In this document: one piece after another, positions 1-8,253 of the stretch
How positions within the stretch are numbered: position 1 is the stretch's first letter
Layout of the letters: every line of letters begins with the position of its first letter
Assembly: GCA_022072095.1 (NCBI GenBank)
Contig: JAJVIJ010000062.1
Coordinates: forward strand, 1-38,929
From: Rhodocyclaceae bacterium
Lineage (GTDB): Bacteria; Pseudomonadota; Gammaproteobacteria; Burkholderiales; Rhodocyclaceae
DNA: 38,929 bases
Direction of reading: 5' to 3'
Notes under the pieces: generated by a model
What the model was told of the DNA's origin: nothing
Seen by the model: only the letters and a program-made list of their open reading frames with translations
The model's database searches: none
Translations under genes and position numbers: made by a program

Positions 1-1157
1 GGGATGACGCGGCGGACGTGGTAGTAGTCCCACGGGTATTTCGACTCCGACGGCTTCTTCACCTGCATCAGGTACATGTCGTGCACCATGCGCCCGTCGA
101 CGCGCAGCTTGCCGTTCTTCGCGAAGAAGTCATTCACCGGCGTCTCGCGCATCTTCGCCATCACCGCCGTCGTCTCGTCCGTCCCTACCGCCTTCACCGC
201 CTTCAGATAATGTGTGATCGCCGAGTACACGCCAGCCTGAATCATGTTCGGCATGCGCTTGATCTTTTCGAAGAAGCGCCGGCTCCAGGCGCGCGTCTCC
301 GGAGTCATGTCCCAATAAAACCCTTCGACGGTATACACACCTTGTGCTGCCGCCAGGCCCAATGCGTGAACTTCAGTCGCCGTCAGCAGCATGGCGACGA
401 AGCGCTGCTTGTCGCTGATGCCGAACTCACGCGCCTGCTTGATCGCCGCGATCGTATCCGGTCCCCCGTTCGCGAGCCCGACCACCTTGGCGCCAGAGTT
501 CTGCGCCTGCAACAGGAACGAGGAAAAATCAGCGGTCGGGAACGGGTGGCGGGCGGCGCCGACCACGCGGCCGCCATTGGCCTTGATGACCTCGGTCGCC
601 TCCTTCTCCAGGGAATGGCCGAAGGTGTAGTCGGCCGTGAGAAAGAACCACGAATCCCCGCCTTCCTTCACCACCGCCTGTGCCGTCGAGGCGGTCACCG
701 AATAGGTATCGTAGGCCCAATGCGCCGTGACCGCGTTGCAGTCCTCGTTGGTGATGCGCATCGAACCCGGACCCGAGAGCATGACGATCTTGTTCTTGTC
801 CTTCGCAAGCTTCATCACCGCGAGCGAGGTCGGCGACGCCGCCACCTCGCCGATGACATCGACCTTGCCCTGATCGAACCATTCGCGCGCCTTGTTCGAG
901 GCGATGTCCGCCTTGTTCTGGTGGTCGATCGACAGCAGCTCGATCGGCTTCCCCAGCACCTTGCCGCCAAAATCATCGATCGCCATCTGCGCCGCCGCGA
1001 CCGAACCGGGGCCGCCGACGATGGCATATGGACCAGAGAGGTCGTTCATGATGCCGATGCGCACGACACCATCGGAAATCTTGTCCTGCGCACTCACGGC
1101 GGCTGCGACCAAAACGCCTCCCGCCAGCGCAACGCGGGCCATCCTTGCCATGCTCAT
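1..1157 (-). CDS. ABC transporter periplasmic ligand-binding protein, branched-chain amino acid (LivK-like) type, 3' end cut by window edge
   Basis: Probable periplasmic solute receptor feeding an ABC importer. The ATG at 1157 follows a strong Shine-Dalgarno (AAGGAGACGAC). The N-terminus is a signal peptide: basic start, Ala/Val/Gly-rich core, cleavage likely after VSA near residue 22. The mature start, reading VRIGIMNDLSGPYA, is typical of the Peripla_BP_6 family. About 385 residues lie in the window and the family is usually 390-410, so only a short C-terminal piece is missing; the last visible stretch (SKYPWDYYHV) is typical of proteobacterial members. No permease or ATPase gene is visible; they could lie beyond the left edge. 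It is 69 bp downstream of the CoA-transferase gene and probably co-transcribed. Substrate unknown: many members bind aromatic or aliphatic acids rather than amino acids, which would suit the acyl-CoA genes nearby (inference). Confidence 0.85.
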   Translation of the reverse strand, partial: MSMARMARVALAGGVLVAAAVSAQDKISDGVVRIGIMNDLSGPYAIVGGPGSVAAAQMAIDDFGGKVLGKPIELLSIDHQNKADIASNKAREWFDQGKVDVIGEVAASPTSLAVMKLAKDKNKIVMLSGPGSMRITNEDCNAVTAHWAYDTYSVTASTAQAVVKEGGDSWFFLTADYTFGHSLEKEATEVIKANGGRVVGAARHPFPTADFSSFLLQAQNSGAKVVGLANGGPDTIAAIKQAREFGISDKQRFVAMLLTATEVHALGLAAAQGVYTVEGFYWDMTPETRAWSRRFFEKIKRMPNMIQAGVYSAITHYLKAVKAVGTDETTAVMAKMRETPVNDFFAKNGKLRVDGRMVHDMYLMQVKKPSESKYPWDYYHVRRVI

Positions 1158-1226
1158 GTCGTCTCCTTCTGCTTTGATTGTGTTGAGTCGGGTGGTATGG
1201 GAACAAACCGACCTGTCATGACTGCA

Positions 1227-1898
1227 TCAAATGGCGATCTCGCACAGCTCGGAGGCTGTCTCCAGCCTGGGCTCGGTCAATGCCTGCACGGCCTCTGGCG
1301 TCCAGCCTGGCGCCACCTCGCGCAGGACGAGGCGCGCGTCGGATACTTCGATGACCGCGATATCGGTGCAGATCAGATGGACGCAGCGCGGCGCGGTCAG
1401 CGGAAACCGGCAGCGGTGCACGATCTTGGGCTCGCCCTTCTTGCTGACATGCTCCATGGCGACGATCACACGCCGTGCCCCGATCGCCAGGTCCATGCTG
1501 CCACCGATGCCACCACTCTCCGGCACGCCGAAGGTCCAGTTCGCCAGATCGCCCTCGCCTGAGACCTGCACGGCACCGAGCACGGTCGCATCCAGATGCC
1601 GGCCCCGGATCATGTCGAACGATTCGCCCATGTCGAAGAACGCCATGCCCGGGCGCGGGCGGAAAAACTTGAGGCCGGCATCGACGTAGTCGAAATCGGC
1701 CTCGGCCCATTCGGCTTCGGGTATCAATGGCCCATAGCCCAGCACGCCGTGCTCGGCATGCGGAAAGACCTCGACCCCGGCGGGCACGAACGATGCGCAC
1801 AGGTTCGGAATCCCGACCCCCAGGTTGATGTAGTCGCCATCGCGAAACTCGCGCGCGACACGCGCCGCGATTTGCACATCCGTCAGTCGTGCCGGCAT
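1227..1898 (-). CDS. 3-oxoacid (SCOT/AtoA-type) CoA-transferase subunit B, without an adjacent subunit A
   Basis: Small subunit of a class I CoA-transferase, the family that moves CoA between succinyl-CoA or acetyl-CoA and 3-oxoacids. The 223-residue length fits subunit B. It carries the family block with the catalytic glutamate (AEHGVLGYGP, Glu49), where most relatives have ENG rather than EHG. It also carries conserved blocks FDMIRGRHLDATVLGA and GGSMDLAIGARRVIVAMEH. The ATG at 1898 is preceded by AGGAGACGGGAG; a reading with 25 more residues is possible but lacks that signal. Subunit A normally lies directly upstream, but here the upstream gene is pyrF and the downstream gene is the solute receptor. 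The partner must be elsewhere, or the protein acts alone. Exact acceptor unknown. Confidence 0.85.
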   Translation of the reverse strand: MPARLTDVQIAARVAREFRDGDYINLGVGIPNLCASFVPAGVEVFPHAEHGVLGYGPLIPEAEWAEADFDYVDAGLKFFRPRPGMAFFDMGESFDMIRGRHLDATVLGAVQVSGEGDLANWTFGVPESGGIGGSMDLAIGARRVIVAMEHVSKKGEPKIVHRCRFPLTAPRCVHLICTDIAVIEVSDARLVLREVAPGWTPEAVQALTEPRLETASELCEIAI

Positions 1899-2010
1899 CT
1901 CCCGTCTCCTCGTATGGCGAGTTGATCGAAGGTAGAGCGCCCAGACCGCCCATCGCGGACGGCGGATCGCCATTCTAAGCCCGAATGATACGACGCTCGA
2001 TCAGCGGGCC

Positions 2011-2733
2011 TCACCGCGCGGCACAATAGGTCGCGATCTGCGCCTGCATGGCCTCGGCCATACGGCGTGGGCTGGGCGCCTGCCTGATCGGTCGGCCGAC
2101 GACGAGGTAGTCGGCGCCGGCAGCAAGCGCGCCGACCGCATCCAGCGTACGTTTCTGGTCATCCTCGCTGCGGTTGTCGACCGGGCGGATACCCGGCGTC
2201 ACCACCAGTAGCCGCGCGCCCAATTCGGTGCGGATCGCGGCCGCCTCCAGGCCCGAGGACACGATGCCGTCGCAACCGGTCGCGAGCGCGCGCCGTGCGC
2301 GCGACAACACCAGGCGCTCGACATCGCAATCGAACCCCAGGTCGAGCAGGTCGCCCCGATCCAGGCTGGTCAGCACCGTCACCGCCAACACCTTGAGCGC
2401 GCCCTTGTCCTGCGCGGCCGCAACCATCATGCCCTGGTTGCCGTGAACCGTACACATGTCCGCACCGCGGTGAGACAGCGCGCGCACCGCCGCGCGCACG
2501 GTTTCCGGCACATCAAAAAACTTGAGATCGACGAACACCTTCTTGCCGCGTGCCTTCAGCCAGTCGAGCAGTTCGAAGTAGCCCCCGGCCATGCACAACT
2601 CCAGGCCGATCTTGTAAAAACCCACCGCATCGCCGAGTTCGGTGACCAGTGCGCGCGCGGCGTCGGCATTGGGCAGGTCGAGCGCGACGATCAGACGTTC
2701 AGCGGCAGGAATATCGGGATGGGCAGTCGGCAT
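2011..2733 (-). CDS. pyrF: Orotidine-5'-phosphate decarboxylase
   Basis: Last step of de novo UMP synthesis: decarboxylates OMP to UMP in the cytoplasm. The 240-residue length matches bacterial group I enzymes (E. coli about 245). The catalytic Asp-Lys-Asp array is in DLKFFDVPETV (Asp69, Lys71, Asp74). The substrate-phosphate end is visible near the C-terminus (VTPGIRP and YLVVGRPI). The ATG at 2733 was chosen because the protein then begins just before the first beta strand (LIVALDL); no strong ribosome binding site is visible. The frame stays open for 86 codons upstream, but that segment has no family similarity I recognise and runs through the terminator. It is separated from the catabolic operon upstream by that terminator, so it should have its own promoter within 2734-2844. 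Confidence 0.95.
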   Translation of the reverse strand: MPTAHPDIPAAERLIVALDLPNADAARALVTELGDAVGFYKIGLELCMAGGYFELLDWLKARGKKVFVDLKFFDVPETVRAAVRALSHRGADMCTVHGNQGMMVAAAQDKGALKVLAVTVLTSLDRGDLLDLGFDCDVERLVLSRARRALATGCDGIVSSGLEAAAIRTELGARLLVVTPGIRPVDNRSEDDQKRTLDAVGALAAGADYLVVGRPIRQAPSPRRMAEAMQAQIATYCAAR

Positions 2734-2844
2734 GTCGGCAGCGGGCGGCGATCGAAAGTAAGAGGTCCGGGGGAAAGCTCGCGCCGGCCGATTGTACAGC
2801 GCCGCATGCCGGCGGCCGGCGATGCGGTCGATTGCGGCGCCCGC

Positions 2845-2872
2845 ACAAAAAACCCCGCACATGGGCGGGGTC
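2845..2872 (-). terminator. Intrinsic terminator ending the acyl-CoA operon
   Basis: On the minus strand an inverted repeat, ACCCCGC at 2871-2865 with GCGGGGT at 2858-2852, closes a 6-nt loop and runs straight into a T tract (2852-2847). It lies 55 bp after the stop of the crotonase gene and before pyrF, so it would end the operon transcribed from about 10.3 kb. Seen directly in the sequence. Confidence 0.85.
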
Positions 2873-2926
2873 TGCGAACCATCCGGCCGCGGCCCGCGCG
2901 GCCGGCCGGTCGGGGTCCTGCCTGGA

Positions 2927-3727
2927 TCAGCTTGCCGAAGGAAACTTCGGCGCGCGCTTTTCCTTGACCGCAGCCACACCGTGCGGCGCATCCTCGCCGA
3001 GGAAGCACAGCATTTCCATCGCCAGCGAATTGTCGAAGATCGGGCTGGCGAGTTTCATCCAGCCGTTCAGCGATTTCTTGGTGAACCGGATCGCCATCTG
3101 GCTGCCGGCAGCGAGCTTGTCGGCGATTTCCATGGCCTTGGGCAAGGTCTGCTCGGCCGGCGTACACAGACTCACGAGGCCGATGCGCTCGGCCTCCTTG
3201 CCGTCGATGAACTCGGCGGTCATCAGGTAGTACTTGGCCTTGGCCATCCCGCACAGCAGCGGCCAGATGATCGCGGCATGGTCACCGGCGGCCACGCCCA
3301 GCTTGACGTGGCCATCGGTGATGCGCGCCTTTTCCGACATGACGCTGATGTCTGCCAGCATCGCCACGGCAAGGCCGGCGCCGACCGCGACGCCGTTGAT
3401 CGCGGAAATGACGACCTTGTCGCAGGCCATCATGTTGTAGACGATGTCGGCGGCTTCGCGCATGGCGACGCTGACCCCTTTCGAACTGCCGACCATGCTG
3501 GTCACCCAATTCAGGTCGCCGCCGGCCGAGAACGCGCGGTCGCCGGCACCCGTGACCACCGCCACCTTGACCTTGTCGTCATCGTTGATCACCCCCCAGA
3601 TCTTGGTCAGTTCCCAATGCAGGCGGGCATTGGTCGCATTCATGACCTCCGGGCGGTTGATCGTGATCAGCAGCACACCGTTGTCGCGCTGCTCGAAAGC
3701 CAGATGCTGAAAATCAGCGTAGTTCAT
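2927..3727 (-). CDS. Enoyl-CoA hydratase/isomerase (crotonase) family protein lacking both catalytic glutamates
   Basis: Crotonase fold, 266 residues, ATG at 3727 with AGGAGAC upstream. The N-terminal [11 protein letters not shown] block and the oxyanion-hole block AFSAGGDL (about residues 66-72) are present, so it should bind an acyl-CoA. Aligning by eye with rat mitochondrial hydratase, the positions of Glu144 and Glu164 are occupied by Ala120 and His140 (segments VGAGLAVAM and [16 protein letters not shown]). Classical syn-hydration is therefore unlikely; isomerisation, hydrolysis or retro-aldol chemistry are known alternatives in this superfamily. It is the last gene of the operon, 37 bp after the SDR gene, and is followed by a terminator. 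Family assignment is secure; the reaction is not. Confidence 0.88.
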   Translation of the reverse strand: MNYADFQHLAFEQRDNGVLLITINRPEVMNATNARLHWELTKIWGVINDDDKVKVAVVTGAGDRAFSAGGDLNWVTSMVGSSKGVSVAMREAADIVYNMMACDKVVISAINGVAVGAGLAVAMLADISVMSEKARITDGHVKLGVAAGDHAAIIWPLLCGMAKAKYYLMTAEFIDGKEAERIGLVSLCTPAEQTLPKAMEIADKLAAGSQMAIRFTKKSLNGWMKLASPIFDNSLAMEMLCFLGEDAPHGVAAVKEKRAPKFPSAS

Positions 3728-3764
3728 CGCATGTCTCCTATCTGATGACGTGGGCTAGGTGGGA

Positions 3765-4679
3765 TCAGACCGGATCCCAGTTAAACACTTCGGGCGAACG
3801 CTCGAGCGGCGTGAAGCTGCTCTTCAATGCCGGCATGGCGTGCTCGGCGATGGTTTGTGGCGTCCAGCCATTGCCGTCGTGGATCGAGCGCACCGGACGG
3901 TTCTGGCTGAACAGGAAAATCTCGTTGCAGCGCACACCGAAGATCTGTCCGGAGACGTCCTTGCCGGCATCGCTGATCAGGAAAATGGCCATGGGCGCGA
4001 TCTTGCGGGTTTCCATCTGCATCGCCTTGGCGACCCGGGCCTGCTGCTCCGGCGTATCGGTCGGGATGGAACCCACCATGCGGCTCCAGGCAAACGGAGA
4101 AATGCAGTTCGAGCGCACCCCGAAACGTGCCATGTCGAGCGCAATGCCCTTCGACAATGCCGCGACACCGAGTTTGGCAGCCATGTAGTTCACCTGACCG
4201 AAATTGCCGATCAGCGCGCTGGTCGAGGTCATGTGTACGAACGCGCCGGTGGCCTGATCGCGCATGCGCGGCGCCGCCGCGCGACTCATGTAGAACGTAC
4301 CGTTGAGATGCACGTCGATCACCGCTTGCCACTCTTCCGGTTCCATCTTGAAGAAGATGCGGTCACGCAGGATGCCGGCGTTATTGACGACGCCGTCGAT
4401 GCGCCCGAAGTTGTCCAGCGCACACTGAATGATGCGCTGCGCGCTCGCCCAGGTGGCCACCGAATCGTAGCTCGCGATCGCTTCGCCACCGCCAGCCTTG
4501 ATTTCCGATACCACCTCCGCAGCCGGCGAATTGTCGCCACCGCTGCCGTCGACGGCAACGCCGAGATCATTGACCACGACCTTGGCGCCCTCCTTGGCCA
4601 TCATCAGTGCGATATCGCGGCCGATGCCACGGCCCGCACCGGTCACGACGACCACCTTACCCTCAACCGCTCCCGCCAT
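3765..4679 (-). CDS. Short-chain dehydrogenase, HSD17B4-like 3-hydroxyacyl-CoA dehydrogenase type
   Basis: Probable NAD-dependent oxidation of a 3-hydroxyacyl-CoA to the 3-keto form. The Rossmann motif TGAGRGIG is at residues 13-20 and an acidic residue ends the second strand (VVNDLG, Asp38), favouring NAD over NADP. NNAG is at 99-102 and the catalytic set is Ser152/154, Tyr165 and Lys169 (YMAAK). The length of 304 and the insert after the second strand (GVAVDGSGGDNSPA) resemble the dehydrogenase domain of peroxisomal multifunctional enzyme 2 and its bacterial relatives, which act on bulky acyl-CoAs. ATG at 4679 with AAGGAGCAAGAC upstream. In this operon it would supply the beta-keto-acyl-CoA that the BadI-like enzyme cleaves (inference). 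Confidence 0.88.
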   Translation of the reverse strand: MAGAVEGKVVVVTGAGRGIGRDIALMMAKEGAKVVVNDLGVAVDGSGGDNSPAAEVVSEIKAGGGEAIASYDSVATWASAQRIIQCALDNFGRIDGVVNNAGILRDRIFFKMEPEEWQAVIDVHLNGTFYMSRAAAPRMRDQATGAFVHMTSTSALIGNFGQVNYMAAKLGVAALSKGIALDMARFGVRSNCISPFAWSRMVGSIPTDTPEQQARVAKAMQMETRKIAPMAIFLISDAGKDVSGQIFGVRCNEIFLFSQNRPVRSIHDGNGWTPQTIAEHAMPALKSSFTPLERSPEVFNWDPV

Positions 4680-4770
4680 GTCTTGCTCCTTCAGGTTGTG
4701 CCGGGGCTAGCCGGCGATGAATGCAATGAACCCTACCAATGAAACCCCAGTCGCGCTTCCGCGCCAGCCA

Positions 4771-5658
4771 TCAATCGGTCCAGGCCTCGGCCTCGGTCGC
4801 ACTGGCCCCCTGGTTGTCGGTGCTCCACAGACGATAGTGACCGGGCACGTCACCCGGTGCGCCGAAAATACGGAAGCGAGAGATGTCGAAGGTCGGCCGC
4901 CCCGCCTTGAAACGAAAGCGCGCAAGCCGTTCCGTCGGCAGCTGACGGCGCACCAGATCCAGCAGCAGGGTCGCGAGCAAGGGCCCGTGCACGACCAGCC
5001 CCGGGTAGCCTTCCTCCCGCATCGCGTAGTCCCGATCATAGTGAATGCGGTGGGCATTGAAGGTCAGCGCCGAAAAACGCAGCAGCAGCGTCGGGGCCGG
5101 TTCGATTTCACGACCCCACGCGCCGCCGCTGGTCGCGGCTCCGGCGGGCTCGGTCGCCACGGACGGTGCCGGGCCACCCGCGGCGACCGCTTCCCGATAG
5201 ACGATATCCTGCTCCTCGACGATACGCCCCCCGGCCGCACCGATGATTTCGTAGCGGACCGACACGAACACCAGTTGCCCGCTCTTGCCATGCTTGACCT
5301 CGATACGGTCGATGGTGCCTATGCGCTTGACGCGCTCGCCCACCCGCAAGGGTTCGAAGAACGTGAGCCGCCCGCCGGCCCACATGCGCCGCGGCAGCGC
5401 GATGGGGGGCAGGAAACCGCCCTTTTTCGGGTGGCCGTCGACCCCGAGTTCGGACATGGGCGCGAGCGGCGGGAACATCGCCCAGTGAAATCCGGGCGGA
5501 ACCGGATCGCCTTCTTGCGGAACCGGATCATCGCGATCCAGCGTCGCATGCCAGGCAGCCAGATGATTGGCATTGACATGATCGACGCGCTCTTCGCGCT
5601 TGCCGATCCAGGCATCGAATGCCTGGTCCTGCCCCGCATGTCCCTCAATGCCCGCCAT
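4771..5658 (-). CDS. Two-domain MaoC/HTD2-like acyl-CoA hydratase (mesaconyl-CoA hydratase-like)
   Basis: Probable (R)-type hydratase or dehydratase of an unsaturated acyl-CoA. The 295 residues suit a double hot-dog protein: an N-terminal FAS1-like dehydratase half (to about 155), an Ala/Pro/Gly-rich linker (158-187), and a C-terminal half with the active-site segment FNAHRIHYDRDYA (Asn201, His206, Asp208) and GLVVHGPL (220-227). This layout is that of the HTD2/mesaconyl-C4-CoA hydratase group, which includes the itaconyl-CoA hydratase of itaconate degradation. ATG at 5658, with GAGGGTC as ribosome binding site. It sits 40 bp after the MmgE/PrpD gene. Given the next-door BadI and SDR genes, a cyclic enoyl-CoA is as plausible a substrate as a C5 dicarboxylate. 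Confidence 0.8.
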   Translation of the reverse strand: MAGIEGHAGQDQAFDAWIGKREERVDHVNANHLAAWHATLDRDDPVPQEGDPVPPGFHWAMFPPLAPMSELGVDGHPKKGGFLPPIALPRRMWAGGRLTFFEPLRVGERVKRIGTIDRIEVKHGKSGQLVFVSVRYEIIGAAGGRIVEEQDIVYREAVAAGGPAPSVATEPAGAATSGGAWGREIEPAPTLLLRFSALTFNAHRIHYDRDYAMREEGYPGLVVHGPLLATLLLDLVRRQLPTERLARFRFKAGRPTFDISRFRIFGAPGDVPGHYRLWSTDNQGASATEAEAWTD

Positions 5659-5698
5659 GTTGACCCTCGTTACACATCGCCCCTGCGGACGCTCGCGC

Positions 5699-7066
5699 TC
5701 ACGCCAGGAAACGGGGCACGCGCGCGAGCTCCGCCAGGCCCCAGCAAAGCTCGATCATGCGCCGCACTTCGTTCTCGTCTGCGGCCCGTCCGAATTGGAC
5801 CAGCCTGTGAAACTTGTCCTCGAGTTCGGGGCGAGTCAGCGTATTGCCCGGATCTCCCTTGGGTTCATCCACGCGTGCCGAAAAGACCTGACCATTCCTC
5901 GTGGACACGACAACCTTGCCTATCCAGCGCGCCGGATAGGCGCCGTCCACTTCGGCGTCCAGCTCCATACGCACGCATTCGCGGAAACGGGCCGTTTCAG
6001 CGTCGTTCCAATACTGCTCGAACTCGGTCAGGCCCGCGTAACCGTGCCGCGCAACCAGACCGAGAACGGTCCCCATGGAAAACTTGGCCTGATGCACGGT
6101 CTTCGGATCGGTCACCGGGCCCAGCACATCGATTGCGCCCTTGTGCACCCGCGCCGTGACCGCGGCGATATCCTCGTAACGCAAGCCATTTGCCTGCATG
6201 GCCTGCAACAGGGCATCGGCAGCCGGATGCGTATGCCGGCACGAGGCATGGTATTTGAACGAGGTTTCGGCCAGCGCCCAGCGGCTGCCCAGCCGATCGA
6301 TCAGTTTCTCGGGATCGGCATCGGAGGACATGCCCGCGGCCATGCCCTGGGGCCCTTCGAGGATGTGGCGCGCGCCGGTGAAGCCTTCGGCGGCGAGCGC
6401 GGCAGCGGTCAGGCCGTTGCAGGCCGCGCGGGCCGTGTGCAACTGTTTCGAGTCGGCCGCATCGCGCAGAAACTCCCACAAGCCGGCCGCCTGGGTGCCG
6501 GCGGACCCGAACGCGTGCAGCATTTGCTCCGCATCGAGGCCGAGCAACATACCGCTCGCCGCCGCCGCGCCCAGCGCTCCGGCCGTCCCGGTGGTGTGGA
6601 AAATCCGGTAATGCGAGCGCCCGAGAAACTCGCCGACCCGAATGCCCACCTCGTAGCCCGCGACCACAGCCGTCAGCAGGTCGCGACCCGACTTGCCGAG
6701 CTGCTGGGCCAGCGCCAGCGCCGGCGGGAAAATGACCGTCGCGGGATGAAACACCGAGCCGTTATGCACATCGTCCTGCTCGACGTAATGCGAGGCGGCG
6801 GCATGGATCATGGCCGCAAAATACGGGCTCGTCGAGCAACGGCTGGTCATGACCTCGGCGCCACCGGCCGCCGGCGCCATGCTGCGCGCGAAGCGTTCGA
6901 TTGCCTGGACCGGACGGCCCTCACGCCCCGCCAGGACGGACGCTAGCCAGTCGATGAACAGATCCTCGGCGCGCCGCAGCACCGGCGCGGGAATGTCCTG
7001 ACTACGCAGACCCGCCGCAAAGGCGGCCAGACGCGGACTGAAATCACCCTCTCTCGACGCGCTCAT
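5699..7066 (-). CDS. MmgE/PrpD family protein
   Basis: 455 residues, full length for the family, whose members include 2-methylcitrate dehydratase, cis-aconitate decarboxylase and iminodisuccinate epimerase. The all-helical N-terminal part begins LAAFAAGLRSQDIP and contains the conserved active-site region EQDDVHNGSVFHPATV (about residues 95-110). The smaller lid domain follows near YHASCRHTHPAADAL. Its ATG overlaps the TGA of the CoA-transferase gene (TGATG), so the two are probably translationally coupled. The family acts on small free carboxylic acids by adding or removing water or CO2. Its presence inside an acyl-CoA operon suggests that it prepares the acid before CoA transfer or rearranges a product (inference). 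No specific substrate can be named. Confidence 0.85.
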   Translation of the reverse strand: MSASREGDFSPRLAAFAAGLRSQDIPAPVLRRAEDLFIDWLASVLAGREGRPVQAIERFARSMAPAAGGAEVMTSRCSTSPYFAAMIHAAASHYVEQDDVHNGSVFHPATVIFPPALALAQQLGKSGRDLLTAVVAGYEVGIRVGEFLGRSHYRIFHTTGTAGALGAAAASGMLLGLDAEQMLHAFGSAGTQAAGLWEFLRDAADSKQLHTARAACNGLTAAALAAEGFTGARHILEGPQGMAAGMSSDADPEKLIDRLGSRWALAETSFKYHASCRHTHPAADALLQAMQANGLRYEDIAAVTARVHKGAIDVLGPVTDPKTVHQAKFSMGTVLGLVARHGYAGLTEFEQYWNDAETARFRECVRMELDAEVDGAYPARWIGKVVVSTRNGQVFSARVDEPKGDPGNTLTRPELEDKFHRLVQFGRAADENEVRRMIELCWGLAELARVPRFLA

Positions 7067-8244
7067 CAGATGGCTCCTTCCGCGCGCAGCGCGGCGATGT
7101 CGGATGCGCCGTAACCCAGCTCGTCCAGGATGGCTTCGGTATGCTCGCCGAGTGCCGGCACCGGATCGAGGCGCGGCTCACCCCGCTGCCAGTTGCCCGG
7201 AGGCAGCAGCGTCGGTGCCCGGCCACCCGGCACATCCATCTCGCGCCAGCGGCCGCGCGCGGCGAGTTGTGGATGCTGCCAGAATTCGTCGAGGGTATTG
7301 ACGCGTGCGTTCGCGATGCCTGCTGCATCCAGGCGCTCGACCACCTGCTCGGCGGTCAGCGACGCAAAAATTTCTTCGATCAGGCGTTTCAGCGGCTCGC
7401 GATCCTGGCTGCGCTTGACGTTGGCATCGAAGCGCGGATCGGCGACGAGTTCGGGCCGGAGCAGCACCTTCTTGCAGAACTCGGCCCACTCGCGCTCGTT
7501 CTGCAAGCCCATCATGACGGTCTTGCCGTCACCGGTACGAAAGGGCCCGTAGGGATAGATGGTCGCGTGCGCGGCGCCGGCTCGCGGTGGCGGCGTCTGG
7601 CCCTGGTAGGCGTAATACATCGGGTAGCCCATCCACTCGCCCAGCGTTTCCAGCAGCGAGATATCGATAAGCTGCCCCTGTCCGGTTTTCTCGCGCAGCA
7701 GCAGCGCGGCCAGGATGCTGCTGTAGGCATACATGCCGGCCGAGATGTCGGCAATGGAAATGCCCGCCTTGGCCGGCTCCTCGGGGGTTCCGGTGACCGA
7801 CAACAAGCCCGCTTCGCTCTGGATCAGCAGATCGTAGGCTTTCTTGTCGCGGTAAGGGCCGTCATTGCCATATCCGGAAATGTCGCACACGATGATGCGT
7901 GGGTCGCGCGCCGACAGCGCCGCATAACCGAGACCGAGACGATCGGCGGCCCCGGGGGCGAGGTTCTGCACGAGTACGTCGGCCTGCCCGACCAGGCGGT
8001 CGAGGATGCGCCTCGCTTCCGGATGCTTGATATCGAGCGTGAGGCTCTCCTTGGAGCGGTTGCACCAGACGAAGTGCGAGGCCAAGCCGTAGACACGCGT
8101 GTCGTAAGCGCGCGCGAAGTCGCCCACGCCGGGGCGCTCGATCTTGATGACGCGCGCACCGAGATCGGCCAACTGACGCGTGCAGAACGGCCCGGCGATC
8201 GCGTGCTCCAGCGCGATCACGGTGACCCCATCCAGTGGTCTCAT
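7066..8244 (-). CDS. CaiB/BaiF family (class III) CoA-transferase
   Basis: Moves CoA from a donor such as succinyl-CoA to a carboxylic acid, activating the pathway substrate without ATP. The 392-residue length and the N-terminal block LDGVTVIALEHAIAGPFCTR are typical. The catalytic aspartate that forms the acyl anhydride is Asp166 in GISIADISAG, matching the Asp of formyl-CoA transferase. CoA-binding blocks ADLGARVIKIERPG and NRSKESLTLDIK are present. ATG at 8244, 9 bp after the dehydrogenase stop; the ribosome binding site (GAGGGC) is modest. The close neighbours of this type that I recognise are dicarboxylate CoA-transferases of the itaconate/mesaconate group, so a dicarboxylic acid is a fair guess. 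No acyl-CoA ligase is seen in the cluster, so this is the likely activation step. Confidence 0.88.
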   Translation of the reverse strand: MRPLDGVTVIALEHAIAGPFCTRQLADLGARVIKIERPGVGDFARAYDTRVYGLASHFVWCNRSKESLTLDIKHPEARRILDRLVGQADVLVQNLAPGAADRLGLGYAALSARDPRIIVCDISGYGNDGPYRDKKAYDLLIQSEAGLLSVTGTPEEPAKAGISIADISAGMYAYSSILAALLLREKTGQGQLIDISLLETLGEWMGYPMYYAYQGQTPPPRAGAAHATIYPYGPFRTGDGKTVMMGLQNEREWAEFCKKVLLRPELVADPRFDANVKRSQDREPLKRLIEEIFASLTAEQVVERLDAAGIANARVNTLDEFWQHPQLAARGRWREMDVPGGRAPTLLPPGNWQRGEPRLDPVPALGEHTEAILDELGYGASDIAALRAEGAI

Positions 8245-8253
8245 GATGCGCCC

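Noticed and set aside
18-1562. Plus-strand open frame of 514 codons at the left edge
   Set aside because: Antisense to the solute receptor and the CoA-transferase subunit, both of which have signal peptide or catalytic motifs and ribosome binding sites.
4717-6946. Two further long plus-strand frames (480 and 448 codons)
   Set aside because: They cover the hydratase and MmgE/PrpD genes on the opposite strand and show only antisense composition.
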